The translations under genes were made by a program, and so were the position numbers. The notes beneath the pieces are model-generated. The model was given only the letters and a program-made list of their open reading frames with translations. It was not told the DNA's origin and searched no databases. Source: Luteolibacter sp. (GTDB lineage Bacteria > Verrucomicrobiota > Verrucomicrobiia > Verrucomicrobiales > Akkermansiaceae). From it: a DNA stretch of 58,719 bases. Shown piece after piece: positions 19,935-30,109 of the stretch. Every line of letters starts with the position of its first letter. Positions within the stretch are counted from its first letter, which is position 1. Where the stretch lies: the NCBI GenBank assembly GCA_030696085.1, contig JAUYNL010000102.1, positions 1 through 58,719 of the forward strand, read 5' to 3'.

Positions 19935-22649
19935 ATGAACATCGTTTTCCGCCTGAATTTCCACACCGAGCCCGGTCAGTCGCTTTGGTTGAAACTTGCG
20001 ACCGTCCTGGATGACACGGGGGTTCGTTTCGAGCAGGTTTTACCGCTGCGCTGGATCAATGACCGGCAATGGCAGGCGGATCTCGACGTCCAGGGAGGTG
20101 GCCCGCTGCGGCTGGAATATTCCTATCAGCTCCGGCAGGATCATAACGGAGTGGCGCTCGACGAATGGAACGGCCCGAGGGCCGCCGTTGCGGATCCTTC
20201 GAAACTCGATGCGCTGCTGCTCAAGGACGATTGGTGCTCCGCGGGCACGGTGGACTATGCGTTTGAGAGCGATGCGTTCCGGGCGTTGCTGCCCGCACGG
20301 AAAAAGTTCGCCTCAGCCACCGTGCCGAAGCGGGCAAACCACACGTTCCAGCTCCACATGGCCGCCGTGCCCGAAGGGTTGGTCCCCTGTGTGATCGGCA
20401 GTGTCCGGGAACTTGGCGATTGGGGGTGGCATCACGCGGTGCCGCTGAGGGAGATCTCCGCCAATGTCTGGCAGGCCCATCTCTATCTGCCGGATGATTG
20501 GTGGATCGAATACAAGTATGGCTTGTTCAATCCCAAGCTCGGATGCGCCGTGACCCTGGAAGGCGGTGAGAACCGGACGCTGGAAGCACGGGTTCTCGCC
20601 CAACGCCAATGGACGAAGATCCATGACGATTCCTATCGGCGCAACGAGTCCCAGCTCCATCGGGCGGCGGGCGTGGCGGTTCCGGTGTTTTCGCTGCGCG
20701 GCGGCCAAAGTCTCGGTGTCGGTGAATTCGCCGATCTCAAGCCTCTCGCCGACTGGGCCTCGGACGTCGGCCTGAAGCTCATCCAGATCCTGCCGATCAA
20801 CGACACCACCTCGTCGCATGACTGGACGGACTCCTATCCGTATTCAGCCATCAGCGTGTTCGCGCTGCATCCGATCTATCTGCGCATCGGGGACATGAGT
20901 TATGCCATGTCTGCCGAGTTCGATGCGGAGCTTGATGCCGCGCGGGCATCGCTCAATGCGCTGGATCAGGTGGATTACGAGCAGGTGATGAAGATGAAAA
21001 CCAAGCTGACCCGCCAGGTTTTCCAAAAGCACCACAAGAAGATCCTCACCGGCGCGGACTTCCTGGATTTCCTGAAGGAAAACCACGACTGGGTGCTTCC
21101 ATACGCCGTGTTCTGCGTGAAACGCGATGAGTTCGGCACGGCGGATTTCAGCCGCTGGGGGGACTGGGCGGTTTTCGATGCCGGCAAAACCAAGGCCATG
21201 GCCGCACCCTCCCATCCGCAGTGGCCGGAGGTTTCCTATCACATCTGGCTGCAATACGAACTCGACCGCCAGCTCGCCGATGCCGTGGGACACCTCCATC
21301 AGCACGGCATCGCGCTCAAGGGCGACCTGCCCATCGGCATCGACCGCCAGTCGGTGGACGCCTGGTCCGCGCCGCACCTGTTCAAGATGCATGCGCAGGC
21401 CGGAGCGCCGCCGGATGCCTTCGCCGTGAAGGGCCAGAACTGGGGATTCCCCACTTACAACTGGGAGGCGATGCGCGAGGACGGCTACGCGTGGTGGCGC
21501 TCGCGCTTTGCGAAACTCAGCCGTTATTTCGATGCCTACCGCATCGATCACATCCTCGGGTTTTTCCGGATCTGGCAGATCCCCGGCGACCAGGTGGATG
21601 GCATCATGGGATGGTTCGATCCGGCGATGCCGGTGCATGTCGATGAATTCCGCGACCGCGGCATTCCGTTCGACTTCTCCCGTTATTGCCGGCCCTACAT
21701 CCGCGCGCATTTCCTGGAGGAACGCTTTGGAGAATGCACGGGCCAGGCGCTCGAACACTACCTGAACGACTGTGGACACGGATATTATCAACTTCGTGAA
21801 CACGTTTCCAACCAGCGCCGGATCGTCGATCATTTCGCTACATGGAATGTGAAGGATCCCACGGTGGTCGCGCGCATGGAGCGCCTGCGCGGCGCTTTGC
21901 TCGATTGCGCCAGCGACGTGTTGTTCTTCGAAGTCCCGGGTTCAAATCGGACGATGTTCCATCCGCGTTGTTCGATGCACATGACCAAGTCGTTCCAGGA
22001 ACTCGATCACGACCTCAAGTGGCGGCTCGACGAGTTGTATGTGGATTATTTCTATCGCCGCCAGGAAGGCTACTGGCAGGCGCGCGGCTATGAGAAGCTG
22101 CCGGTCATGCGGCGCGCCAGCACGATGCTGCTTTGTGGCGAGGATCTCGGCATGGTCCCCGACTGTGTGCCCGGTGTGATGAAGGAGCTCGGCATTCTTT
22201 CGCTGGAAATCCAGCGCATGCCGAAGTCCTCCAAAGTCGAGTTCGCCGATCCGGCGCGTGCGCCCTACCTGAGCGTGGTCAGCCCGTCCACCCATGACAT
22301 GCCCACCCTGCGCGGCTGGTGGCGCGAAGATCCGCAGGCCACGGCGCACTTTGCCTGGCACATGCTCGGAATGGAATTTCCGCCGCTGGATCTCAGCGGG
22401 GAGTTGGCCACCCGCATTCTGGTGCAGCACCTCCAGTCACCGGCCATGTGGGCGGTTTTCCCGCTCCAGGACCTACTGGCCATCGATGAGAACCTCCGCC
22501 ATCCGGACCCCGATGCGGAGCGCATCAACGTGCCCGCCATCATGCCCTACTACTGGCGTTACCGCATGCATCTCGGTCTCGACGAGCTGGCTGCGGCGGA
22601 TGCATTCAACGCGAGGATCCGGCGGCTTCTCGAAGTGTCAGGACGCTGA
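19935..22649 (+). CDS. malQ: DPE2-like 4-alpha-glucanotransferase (GH77 with N-terminal starch-binding domains)
   Basis: The 904-residue protein is much longer than bacterial MalQ (about 500-700). Residues 1-105 and about 130-240 look like two CBM20-type starch-binding domains (the second has ELGDWGWHHAVPL and WIEYKYG). The GH77 barrel follows from about 255 (SLRGGQSLGVGEFADLKPLADW). Catalytic segments are visible: YRIDHILGFFR (nucleophile Asp), CGEDLGMVPDCV (acid/base Glu) and STHDMPTLRGWW (third Asp). An insertion of about 130 residues separates the early barrel strands (RQVFQKHHKKILTG region). This layout matches plant DPE2 and the related bacterial enzymes that move glucose from maltose to glycans. 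It is flanked by a terminator upstream and stands as a single gene. Maltose/glycogen metabolism is inferred. Confidence 0.93.
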   Translation: MNIVFRLNFHTEPGQSLWLKLATVLDDTGVRFEQVLPLRWINDRQWQADLDVQGGGPLRLEYSYQLRQDHNGVALDEWNGPRAAVADPSKLDALLLKDDWCSAGTVDYAFESDAFRALLPARKKFASATVPKRANHTFQLHMAAVPEGLVPCVIGSVRELGDWGWHHAVPLREISANVWQAHLYLPDDWWIEYKYGLFNPKLGCAVTLEGGENRTLEARVLAQRQWTKIHDDSYRRNESQLHRAAGVAVPVFSLRGGQSLGVGEFADLKPLADWASDVGLKLIQILPINDTTSSHDWTDSYPYSAISVFALHPIYLRIGDMSYAMSAEFDAELDAARASLNALDQVDYEQVMKMKTKLTRQVFQKHHKKILTGADFLDFLKENHDWVLPYAVFCVKRDEFGTADFSRWGDWAVFDAGKTKAMAAPSHPQWPEVSYHIWLQYELDRQLADAVGHLHQHGIALKGDLPIGIDRQSVDAWSAPHLFKMHAQAGAPPDAFAVKGQNWGFPTYNWEAMREDGYAWWRSRFAKLSRYFDAYRIDHILGFFRIWQIPGDQVDGIMGWFDPAMPVHVDEFRDRGIPFDFSRYCRPYIRAHFLEERFGECTGQALEHYLNDCGHGYYQLREHVSNQRRIVDHFATWNVKDPTVVARMERLRGALLDCASDVLFFEVPGSNRTMFHPRCSMHMTKSFQELDHDLKWRLDELYVDYFYRRQEGYWQARGYEKLPVMRRASTMLLCGEDLGMVPDCVPGVMKELGILSLEIQRMPKSSKVEFADPARAPYLSVVSPSTHDMPTLRGWWREDPQATAHFAWHMLGMEFPPLDLSGELATRILVQHLQSPAMWAVFPLQDLLAIDENLRHPDPDAERINVPAIMPYYWRYRMHLGLDELAAADAFNARIRRLLEVSGR

Positions 22650-22905
22650 TCCCGGACGCACCGGATTTTTCGCGGACGGTGCCTCTCAAACACAAAAAGA
22701 AGACTTTCCACGCATGCGCAGGAAGAGCCAATTCTGTCGGCACAGGCACCGTCTTAGGGGCGCTGCGTTTTGCCCGGCGTGATGGCGACCGTGTATTCCC
22801 AGTCACTTGCACTGCGTCCCAAAGCATTCAGATCAAGGATTTCGCAGCGCCACCCAACGGCTTTCTCCCTTTACTTCGGAGCCGGATGCTTCTTTGATCG
22901 CGCCG

Positions 22906-25362
22906 ATGCTGAAATCCGGTGCATGGCTTCTTACGCCGCTGCTGTTCTTCCCACTGGGAGCCTTGGTGGCTCAAAGTCCGCCGGATGAGGGTTTGCTGCC
23001 CGCGGTGGACACCATCACGCCGGTGCCGCTGCCGGAAATCCCATTTGGCGCCACCGCAGCGATGGAGCCAATAATGCCCAAGGAACTCAAAATCAGCAAT
23101 CAAGGCGGCAAAATCGAGGGTGACATCGAGACCGGCGTGCGCCTCGGCGGTCCAGTCAGGATCGAGGGCGACAATGGCCTGGAAATCTTCTCCGACACCG
23201 CGCTGCTCGATTTGAAGGCGAAAACCGTGACGCTCACCGGCAATGTGACCGTCTATCAGGGGAACCTGATGCAACGCGGCGATCAGGCGGTCTATCACTA
23301 CGAGCGGAAATTCCTCGATAGCCGGGGATTGCGCGCCTCGCTGGATCCGATCCTGCTGGAGGCCGGTAAATTCACCGCCGAGCAGCACGGCGACAAACAG
23401 GTATTCGTGGGCCACAACGCCGGCATCACGGCCCACGATGTGGAGGAGCCCAACTACTGGATCCGTGCGAAAAAAACCACGATCTATCCAGGTGATAAAA
23501 TCGTTTTCAGCGACATGCGGCTCTATGCGGGCGACACGCCGGTGTTCTGGCTGCCCTACCTATCGCAACCGCTTGATGCGGAGCTGGGCTATCATTTCGT
23601 GCCCGGAGCCCGCTCGAACTGGGGCCCATTCCTGCTCAACACCTACGGCATCATGCTCGGCGGCGAGACCGACCCGGAGACCGGTGAGAACACCGATGCC
23701 TGGCTGCTTTCCCGCTGGCACCTCGACCTCCGCGGGTCCCGCGGCATCGCCACCGGCGTGGATCTGGTGGACACCCGAATCGGAAACAAAGACGAAATCA
23801 GCGGCCTTTCCCTTTACTACCTCAACGACCTGGATCCGGGCAAATCGCGCTCCGGCGTCCCCCGCGGATTCGTCAACGAAGACCGCTACAAGGTGGAGCT
23901 CAAGCACCGCCTCACCCCTGACCTGCCGGACGATGCCGATTGGTGGATCGATTCCAACGCCACCTGGTTGAGCGACCGCTATTTCCTGGAGGATTTCGAC
24001 ACCAAACGCTACCGCACCGATCCCGCGCCGGACAACACGCTGGGCATCTATCGGCGCGATGAGGCTTCTCTGCTTTCGCTTTACGCGCGATATCAGCTCA
24101 ATGATTTCTATCGGGCCGACAGCCGCCTGCCAGAGCTGGCCTATGACCGCGCCCGTGCGCCGGTATTCGGACTGCCGGTGCTCCACGAGGGCACCACCTC
24201 GATCGGATACATCGGTGAAAAGGCCGCGGATATCACCCGCAACGCCGTCATCAATCCGCTCACGAACATGACCACGAGCAGTCCCGGCGCGCTGCGCCTG
24301 CTCAGCCAACTGGGCGGCTACGAGCGCAGCCTGGCGGAGAGCATGCTCGCGCTGCCGCTCAACGATGCGCGGCGGGACGCCATCCGCACCCAGTTGCTGG
24401 ATTCCAGCTACGGACGCTTCCACACCTATCAGGAATGGTCTCTGCCAATGCTGTTAGGCGGTTTTCTAAGCGTGACGCCCGAGGCGGGCGCGGGCTACAC
24501 CCGCTATGGCGCGGTGGAGGGCCCGGAGGACGGATCGGACAGCACCCACTTCCATGTCGGGGTGGAAAGCTCGCTCAAGTTCTCCAGCGATCTCGGAGAC
24601 TATCAGAACAAGGACTGGGGGCTGAACGGGCTGCTGCACGTGATCCAGCCCTACAGCACCTGGTCGGTGGTATCCACCGATGACTTCTCGCCCGGCGACC
24701 CCGGAGTGGACCGACTGACGCCCACCACCCGGCCGCGGCCGATCGATCCGATGCGTTTCACCGCGATCGACCAGATGCAGAGTTGGAACGTGCTGCGCCT
24801 GGGCGCGCGCAATCGCCTGCTCACCAAGCGCGACGGCCAGACTTTCGAGTGGCTCTATCTGGACACCTATGTGGACACCTTCATCGAGGATCCCGAGGGC
24901 CACCGGGATTTCTCCAATCTTTACAATGACGCCCGCTGGCAACCGCTGCCATGGATGGGCCTCGAGGTGGAAACCCAGTTTCCGATCGCCAGCGGTGGCT
25001 CGGGTTTCAGCGAGTTCGTCAGCCGGGTTCATTTCCAGCCATCCGACTTCTTCGACATGTCGCTGGGTTACCGCTGGCTGGACGGCCATCCGGTGCTGGA
25101 GGATTCCAATCGCATCGAGCTCAGGACCTACACCCGCCTGGCCGAAAACTGGGGCATCGGTACCCGCCACGGGATCGAACTCGATGACAGCACGCTGGAA
25201 CTCCAGCAATACACGCTGCACCGCGATCTCGGAAACTGGGTGGCCGGCATGGGTATCAGCAGCCGCGACAACCGCCTGGAAAGGGAATACGGACTCGTTT
25301 TCAGCCTGACTCTCAAGGATTTCCCCTCGGTCAACTTGCCATTTGATCTGGATGCGCCATAG
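22906..25362 (+). CDS. lptD: LPS-assembly outer-membrane protein LptD-like
   Basis: The 818-residue protein has an N-terminal signal peptide (LLTPLLFFPLGALVAQ). An OstA/LptA-like beta-jellyroll follows at about residues 75-170 (VRIEGDNGLEIFSDTALLDLKAKTVTLTGNVTVYQGN). The C-terminal region is rich in alternating aromatic beta strands that would form the outer-membrane barrel. LptD inserts lipopolysaccharide into the outer leaflet. MLKSGAWLL at 22906 was taken as the start because the longer frame adds 33 residues before the signal peptide. The sequence is diverged from enterobacterial LptD, and the Cys pairs of E. coli LptD are not evident. The nitroreductase gene follows after 12 bp. Confidence 0.85.
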   Translation: MLKSGAWLLTPLLFFPLGALVAQSPPDEGLLPAVDTITPVPLPEIPFGATAAMEPIMPKELKISNQGGKIEGDIETGVRLGGPVRIEGDNGLEIFSDTALLDLKAKTVTLTGNVTVYQGNLMQRGDQAVYHYERKFLDSRGLRASLDPILLEAGKFTAEQHGDKQVFVGHNAGITAHDVEEPNYWIRAKKTTIYPGDKIVFSDMRLYAGDTPVFWLPYLSQPLDAELGYHFVPGARSNWGPFLLNTYGIMLGGETDPETGENTDAWLLSRWHLDLRGSRGIATGVDLVDTRIGNKDEISGLSLYYLNDLDPGKSRSGVPRGFVNEDRYKVELKHRLTPDLPDDADWWIDSNATWLSDRYFLEDFDTKRYRTDPAPDNTLGIYRRDEASLLSLYARYQLNDFYRADSRLPELAYDRARAPVFGLPVLHEGTTSIGYIGEKAADITRNAVINPLTNMTTSSPGALRLLSQLGGYERSLAESMLALPLNDARRDAIRTQLLDSSYGRFHTYQEWSLPMLLGGFLSVTPEAGAGYTRYGAVEGPEDGSDSTHFHVGVESSLKFSSDLGDYQNKDWGLNGLLHVIQPYSTWSVVSTDDFSPGDPGVDRLTPTTRPRPIDPMRFTAIDQMQSWNVLRLGARNRLLTKRDGQTFEWLYLDTYVDTFIEDPEGHRDFSNLYNDARWQPLPWMGLEVETQFPIASGGSGFSEFVSRVHFQPSDFFDMSLGYRWLDGHPVLEDSNRIELRTYTRLAENWGIGTRHGIELDDSTLELQQYTLHRDLGNWVAGMGISSRDNRLEREYGLVFSLTLKDFPSVNLPFDLDAP

Positions 25363-25374
25363 TCCGCGTCCATC

Positions 25375-26025
25375 ATGATGACACCGATCAACCCCGACCA
25401 ACTTCTCTCCGCCCTGCGCTGGCGCTACGCCACCAAACGATTCGACACCGCGCACAAGATCTCCGCCGGGCATTGGGACGCGCTTGAGCAATCCCTGGTG
25501 CTCACGCCATCATCCTTCGGGCTCCAGCCGTGGAAATTCCTCGTCGTGCGGGATCCCGCCCTCCGCGCCCGGCTCCAGCCGGAATCCTGGAACCAGCCAC
25601 AAGTCACCGAAGCCTCCCATTTCGTCGTGCTCACCGCCAAAACCGATCTCAGCAGCGCGGATATCGAGGCGTGGATCGCCCGCATGGAGGAAGCCCAGGG
25701 CAAGACAGCCGGGGAGCTTGCCCCACTCAAAGGCATGATCGCAGGCTTCGCCGAAACGATGAGCTGCGAGGCGCGCCACGCATGGAACGTCCGCCAGGTG
25801 TATATCGCGCTGGGCCAGTTGATGACTTCCGCCGCGTTGCTTGGCATCGATGCCTGCCCGATGGAAGGCATCAGCACCGGCGCGTATGATCGGATTCTCG
25901 GCCTGGAAGGCAGCGGCTACGCCACCGCCGTGGCCTGTGCGCTGGGATACCGTGCGGCGGATGACAAATACGCGCACATACCGAAAGCGCGCTACGAACG
26001 CGCCGCCATCGTCAGGGACGTCTGA
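25375..26025 (+). CDS. Nitroreductase-family NAD(P)H-dependent oxidoreductase
   Basis: The 216-residue flavoprotein shows the nitroreductase fold: RWRYATKRFD near the N-terminus (FMN phosphate binding), SSFGLQPWKFLVV, and a C-terminal CALGYRAADD block. The family reduces nitroaromatics, quinones or other electron acceptors using FMN. It starts 12 bp after lptD, so it is likely cotranscribed, but no functional link to LPS transport is known. A second ATG directly follows the first. The exact substrate cannot be told. Confidence 0.88.
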   Translation: MMTPINPDQLLSALRWRYATKRFDTAHKISAGHWDALEQSLVLTPSSFGLQPWKFLVVRDPALRARLQPESWNQPQVTEASHFVVLTAKTDLSSADIEAWIARMEEAQGKTAGELAPLKGMIAGFAETMSCEARHAWNVRQVYIALGQLMTSAALLGIDACPMEGISTGAYDRILGLEGSGYATAVACALGYRAADDKYAHIPKARYERAAIVRDV

Positions 26026-26040
26026 GAGCCCGCTGCGCAG

Positions 26041-26490
26041 TCACCGTTTTTCCGGTGGCTTGATGCCGAGGATCTTCCAAACATCCTCCATCAAGCGCAT
26101 GGCGATCTGGCCGGAAACCTCGCGTTCCTTGCGTTTCCCATTCACGCCGATGTGAACGGCGGGCACCTTGCCCATCGGTGTGTCCGCATCGCCCGCCCGG
26201 ACAAACAGCCGCCTGCCGATTTCCACGGCTCCCGCTTCGTCAGAAACGAGGCCCCATTTGCTCACCAGCCCCACATCCCTGCTGACTTGGATCAGGAGTT
26301 TTCGGTCGCTGAGTTTCGCCTTCAGATCGCCGATGATTTCATCGCGCCTGGCCATGGGCAGCTCCGGATTGACCGGCATGGGCACCCACACTGGCGCCGG
26401 TTTGTTCTGCCTGTAGGATTTCAAGGCGAAGAAGCCACCCGCGCCCATCAGCAGCATCGCCACCACTCCCGCCACGATCCATCGTTGCAT
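26041..26490 (-). CDS. Membrane-anchored protein of unknown function
   Basis: The 149-residue protein has one N-terminal membrane segment (IVAGVVAMLLMGAGGFFAL) and a soluble domain with alternating charged helices (RRDEIIGDLKAKLSDRKLLIQVSRDVGLVSKWGL) and EREVSGQIAMRLMEDVWKILG near the end. No family is recognised. The start MQRWIV at 26490 is preferred because the longer frame lies antisense to the M16 peptidase. It is divergent from that peptidase, with 49 bp between starts, and convergent with the nitroreductase gene. Confidence 0.65.
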   Translation of the reverse strand: MQRWIVAGVVAMLLMGAGGFFALKSYRQNKPAPVWVPMPVNPELPMARRDEIIGDLKAKLSDRKLLIQVSRDVGLVSKWGLVSDEAGAVEIGRRLFVRAGDADTPMGKVPAVHIGVNGKRKEREVSGQIAMRLMEDVWKILGIKPPEKR

Positions 26491-26539
26491 GATGTCGTTT
26501 CCTACTGCATGGACTGGCCGGCTCCAAGCCGGAAATTTC

Positions 26540-29047
26540 ATGGAATACCCCACCACCACCGCCACTGTGGAGACCCTGCCCAACGGTCTCACCCTGATTC
26601 TCGATCCGGATCCCACCGCGCCGGTGGTCTCCGCCCAGTTCTGGGTGGAGACCGGCTCGATGCATGAGGACCGCCAGCTCGGTTCCGGCATCTCGCACTT
26701 TCTCGAACACATGGTCTTCAAGGGCTCCCGCGATTACGATGCGGACGAACTCGCCGATACCGTGCAGGCAGCCGGCGGCCATTGGAACGCCTACACCAGT
26801 TTCGACCGCACCGTTTACTACATCGACGGCCCGTCCGCTTCGCTGCCTGTCTTTCTGAAATGCCTCAGCGGCCTGGTATTCTACCCGGTGATTCCCCAGA
26901 GCGAGTTCGAGAAGGAAAAAGACATCATCCGCCGCGAGATCGACATGGGTCTGGACGATCCTGACAACGCCGCCACCCGGCTGCTCTTCTCCACCACCTT
27001 CCAACTCGACCCGCGCCGCCATCCGGTCATCGGCCATCGCCACCGTTTCGATGTCGTGCAATACGACGACCTCACCCGCTATCACCGTGAGCGCTACACC
27101 ACGGATCGCTGCTTCGCCGTGATTTCCGGAGACTTCGATCCGGACGAGGTGAGAAAACTCGTCGCCTCTCTAACATCCGACTGCCGCCAAGGCTGCGGCC
27201 GCGAGCCACTCGTGGCGATCGACCCGCCGCAACTCGGCCCGCGCAGTGCCCGCGAAACCTTCGCGATCCCCGCCAGCCGGGTATCTCTCGCCTGGAAATC
27301 CCCCGCTCTGGATCACCCGGATGCTCCGGCCTACGATGTGCTCGCCGCCATGCTCGGCCGCGGCCGCTCCTCACGCCTTCACCGCACCTTGCGCGAGGGC
27401 TCCGGATTGGCCCTGGAAATTTCCGCCTTTTCATGGACCGGCCCCGCCCGTGAGGGCATCTTCGCCGTCAACGCCGATGCCACGCCGGAGAAACGCGATG
27501 CACTCATTGATGCGATTCATGTGGAACTCGCCACCCTGCGCACCGAGGCCTTGGACGAGGATCTCGCCAAGGCAAAACGCCAGATCGCCGCCAGTCAGTT
27601 CAGCTGCTTGACCACCGCCTCCGGCCGCGCGTCCGACCTCGCTTCGAACTGGCATGAGGCCCGCGATCTGGATTTCACCCGCCGCCACATCGCCGCCATT
27701 CATGCCGTCACTGTGGCGGACATACGCCGCGTCGCCTCCCGTCTCAGCGACGAACGCCTGTCGCTCACCATTCTCGATCCACTCGATGCGCCAGCCCCTC
27801 TGCGGACCGGAAAAATCCGCCGCAGCCGCGAGGAAATCCAGGTTCACACCCTGCCAAATGGCCTGCAAATCGCGCTGATTCCGGATCACCGCGTGCCGCT
27901 TGTTCACATGCAGGCCGCCATCCGCGCGGGCCTGCCCTCCGAGACTCCGGAAACCAACGGCCTCAACCAACTGCTCGCCTCCACCCTGCCCAAAGGCACC
28001 GCCACCCGCAGTGCGCAGGAAATCGCCATCACCCTCGAATCCCTCGGCGCATCCGTATCGGCAGGCACCGGCAACAACGCCCTGCTCGTCCAGGCCGGCG
28101 GCCTCGCACCGGACATCACCATCATCGCCGGGGTTTTCTCAGAGATCCTCGTTTCCCCCCGCCTGCCGGAGGATGCCATCGCCCGGGAAAAAGCCAGCCA
28201 GCTCGCCGCGCTCGAGGAGGCCATGCAGGAACCGCTGCACGCCGGCTTCCGCGCCCTGCGCCAGATCGCCTTCGGTGGCACCGGCTACGGTCTCGATTCG
28301 CTAGGCACGCCTGACAGCCTGGCCACGCTCGATCAAGCCGCCCTCGCCGCCCATCACGCCCGCCATTTCAACGCCGCCAACATCACCCTCGCCATCGCCG
28401 GAGATTTCAATCCCGCCCAATTGCTCGATCTCCTTTCGGAAAGTCTGTCAAAACTGCCCGCCGGCAGTCCCTGGCCGGTGCCATCCGGCACACCCGGAGG
28501 TGGCGAATCCACCGTGTTCCTGCCGAAAAAGCAGGCCGTGCTCGCCATCGGATTTCCCGGCGGCACCGTGAGCAGCCCGGAGCGCCACGCACTGGCCATG
28601 ATCCAGGAATACGCCGCCGACATGGCCGGCCCCCTGTTCTCCCGCATCCGCGAGGACCTCGGGCTCGCCTATCAGGTCGGGGCCACCCAATTCCTCGGCT
28701 ACGACGCGGGCCTCTTCACCTTCTACCTCGCCACCTCCCCGGAGCAGGTCGCGCTCGCCCGCCATGAAATGCTCGCAGAGATCCGAAAAATCGCCGCCGC
28801 CGGCATTCCGGACGAGGTCTTCGAACGCGTCCGCTCCACGGTGCTCAGCGGTCTTGCCATCCAGCAGCAATCGCCGGCCAACACCGCGCGCCACGCCGCC
28901 CTCGACCTGCTCTTCGGCCACCCCGCCGACCAGCACCGCCACATGGCCGCCATCTATCAGGCGCTCACCCCGCAACAGGTCCGCAGTACCGCCGCGCACA
29001 TCTTCTCCGCCACACCCGCCATCGCCACCGTCCTACCGGAAACCTGA
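26540..29047 (+). CDS. M16-family (pitrilysin/insulinase) zinc metallopeptidase
   Basis: The 835-residue protein carries two M16 units. The N-terminal unit has the inverted zinc motif HFLEH (HxxEH, in ISHFLEHMVFKGS) and the downstream third-ligand region EKEKDIIRREI. The second unit (from about residue 430, VHTLPNGLQIALIPDHRVPL) lacks the motif and would complete the clam-shell, as in single-chain M16 enzymes. No signal peptide is visible, so it could be cytoplasmic. MEYPTT at 26540 was taken as start since LPNGLTLIL normally lies near the N-terminus. The substrate is probably short peptides; a mitochondrial-processing-like role is unlikely. It is convergent with fmt. Confidence 0.9.
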   Translation: MEYPTTTATVETLPNGLTLILDPDPTAPVVSAQFWVETGSMHEDRQLGSGISHFLEHMVFKGSRDYDADELADTVQAAGGHWNAYTSFDRTVYYIDGPSASLPVFLKCLSGLVFYPVIPQSEFEKEKDIIRREIDMGLDDPDNAATRLLFSTTFQLDPRRHPVIGHRHRFDVVQYDDLTRYHRERYTTDRCFAVISGDFDPDEVRKLVASLTSDCRQGCGREPLVAIDPPQLGPRSARETFAIPASRVSLAWKSPALDHPDAPAYDVLAAMLGRGRSSRLHRTLREGSGLALEISAFSWTGPAREGIFAVNADATPEKRDALIDAIHVELATLRTEALDEDLAKAKRQIAASQFSCLTTASGRASDLASNWHEARDLDFTRRHIAAIHAVTVADIRRVASRLSDERLSLTILDPLDAPAPLRTGKIRRSREEIQVHTLPNGLQIALIPDHRVPLVHMQAAIRAGLPSETPETNGLNQLLASTLPKGTATRSAQEIAITLESLGASVSAGTGNNALLVQAGGLAPDITIIAGVFSEILVSPRLPEDAIAREKASQLAALEEAMQEPLHAGFRALRQIAFGGTGYGLDSLGTPDSLATLDQAALAAHHARHFNAANITLAIAGDFNPAQLLDLLSESLSKLPAGSPWPVPSGTPGGGESTVFLPKKQAVLAIGFPGGTVSSPERHALAMIQEYAADMAGPLFSRIREDLGLAYQVGATQFLGYDAGLFTFYLATSPEQVALARHEMLAEIRKIAAAGIPDEVFERVRSTVLSGLAIQQQSPANTARHAALDLLFGHPADQHRHMAAIYQALTPQQVRSTAAHIFSATPAIATVLPET

Positions 29048-29174
29048 CCCAGGCGATAGGGACTGGTTCCAGAAATGACAGCGACTCCCACTTCCTTCCG
29101 CCCGGGAAAATGACGAAGGCGTTATCGGTCCAATCAAGCACTGATCGCGCTGAAAGGATTCGCAGCCGTCCGAT

Positions 29175-30095
29175 CTATCGAAAGAGCGTCGGGTTGCGGC
29201 CGCGCAGGTAGTCCGCCGCGTTCATGCGCCTGCCGCCCTCGGGCTGGACGGTGGTGAGTTCCAGCGCACCCGTACCGCAGCCGACGACGAGTCTGCCACC
29301 TTCTATGGAAAGCGCGCCGGGTGCGAGTGTGCCCGCGATGACGATGGATGGCGGATGGATCTTGAGGCGATTTTCGGCGCTGCCTTCCAGGGCCATGGTG
29401 AAGGTGCCGGGCCATGGGTCGTAGGCGCGGATCCGGCGTTCGAGAGCAGCGGCCGGCTGGGTCCAGTCGAGGCGGCCGGCGTCGCGTTCGAGTTTCGGGA
29501 TGTAACTCGCCAGCGCGGGATCCTGCGGGGCGCGGGGCGCGCTGCCATCGGCGAGATTCTCCAGGGTTTCAGCGAGGACCTCCGCGGCCAGATGGGCGAG
29601 GCGCTCGTGCAGGGTGCCGCCGGTTTCATCCGATGCCAGCGGGATGGCTTTTTTCAGGATGACATCGCCCGCATCCAGCGCGCGCACGACGTGCATGGAG
29701 GTCACGCCGGACTCGGCATCGCCGGCATCGATGGCGGCCTGGATGCAGGCGGCGCCGCGGTATTTCGGCAGCAGCGAGGCGTGCAGGTTGATGATCGCCT
29801 GGCGCGGCAGGCTGAGGATGTTATCGCGCAGGATCTGGCCGTATGCGATGACTACGAGGAGCTCGGGATCGAGGGCGGCGAGCTCCGCGGCGGCATCGCC
29901 GATATTCTGCGGCTGGAGCACGGGGATGCCGGCGGCAAGGGCCAGCGTCTTGATGGCGGGAGGTGTGAGTGTCTGGCGCCGGCCGGCCGGTTTGTCAGGC
30001 TGGGTGACGAGCGCCAGCGGGCGAGGCCCGTGGTCTAGCAAATACCGGAAGGCTGGCAGCGCGATGTCTCCGGTGGCGATGAATACAAGCCGCAT
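29175..30095 (-). CDS. fmt: Methionyl-tRNA formyltransferase
   Basis: The 306-residue enzyme formylates initiator Met-tRNA using 10-formyl-THF. The N-terminal Rossmann half shows LVFIATGDIALPAF, VTQPDKPAGRRQTLTPPAIK and the catalytic block NLHASLLPKYRGAACIQ with the essential Asn-His. The C-terminal OB-like half has RIRAYDPWPGTFT. In most Fmt the block reads SLLPxxRGAAPIQ; here Cys replaces the Pro. It lies 14 bp behind the adenylate kinase gene and is probably cotranscribed with it. The usual partner def (peptide deformylase) is absent. Confidence 0.95.
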   Translation of the reverse strand: MRLVFIATGDIALPAFRYLLDHGPRPLALVTQPDKPAGRRQTLTPPAIKTLALAAGIPVLQPQNIGDAAAELAALDPELLVVIAYGQILRDNILSLPRQAIINLHASLLPKYRGAACIQAAIDAGDAESGVTSMHVVRALDAGDVILKKAIPLASDETGGTLHERLAHLAAEVLAETLENLADGSAPRAPQDPALASYIPKLERDAGRLDWTQPAAALERRIRAYDPWPGTFTMALEGSAENRLKIHPPSIVIAGTLAPGALSIEGGRLVVGCGTGALELTTVQPEGGRRMNAADYLRGRNPTLFR

Positions 30096-30109
30096 GTCGC
30101 GATATCGAA

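Noticed and set aside
21938..21950. GGGTTCAAATCGG, a tRNA T-loop-like string
   Set aside because: It lies inside the GH77 coding sequence, and no acceptor or anticodon stems can be built around it.
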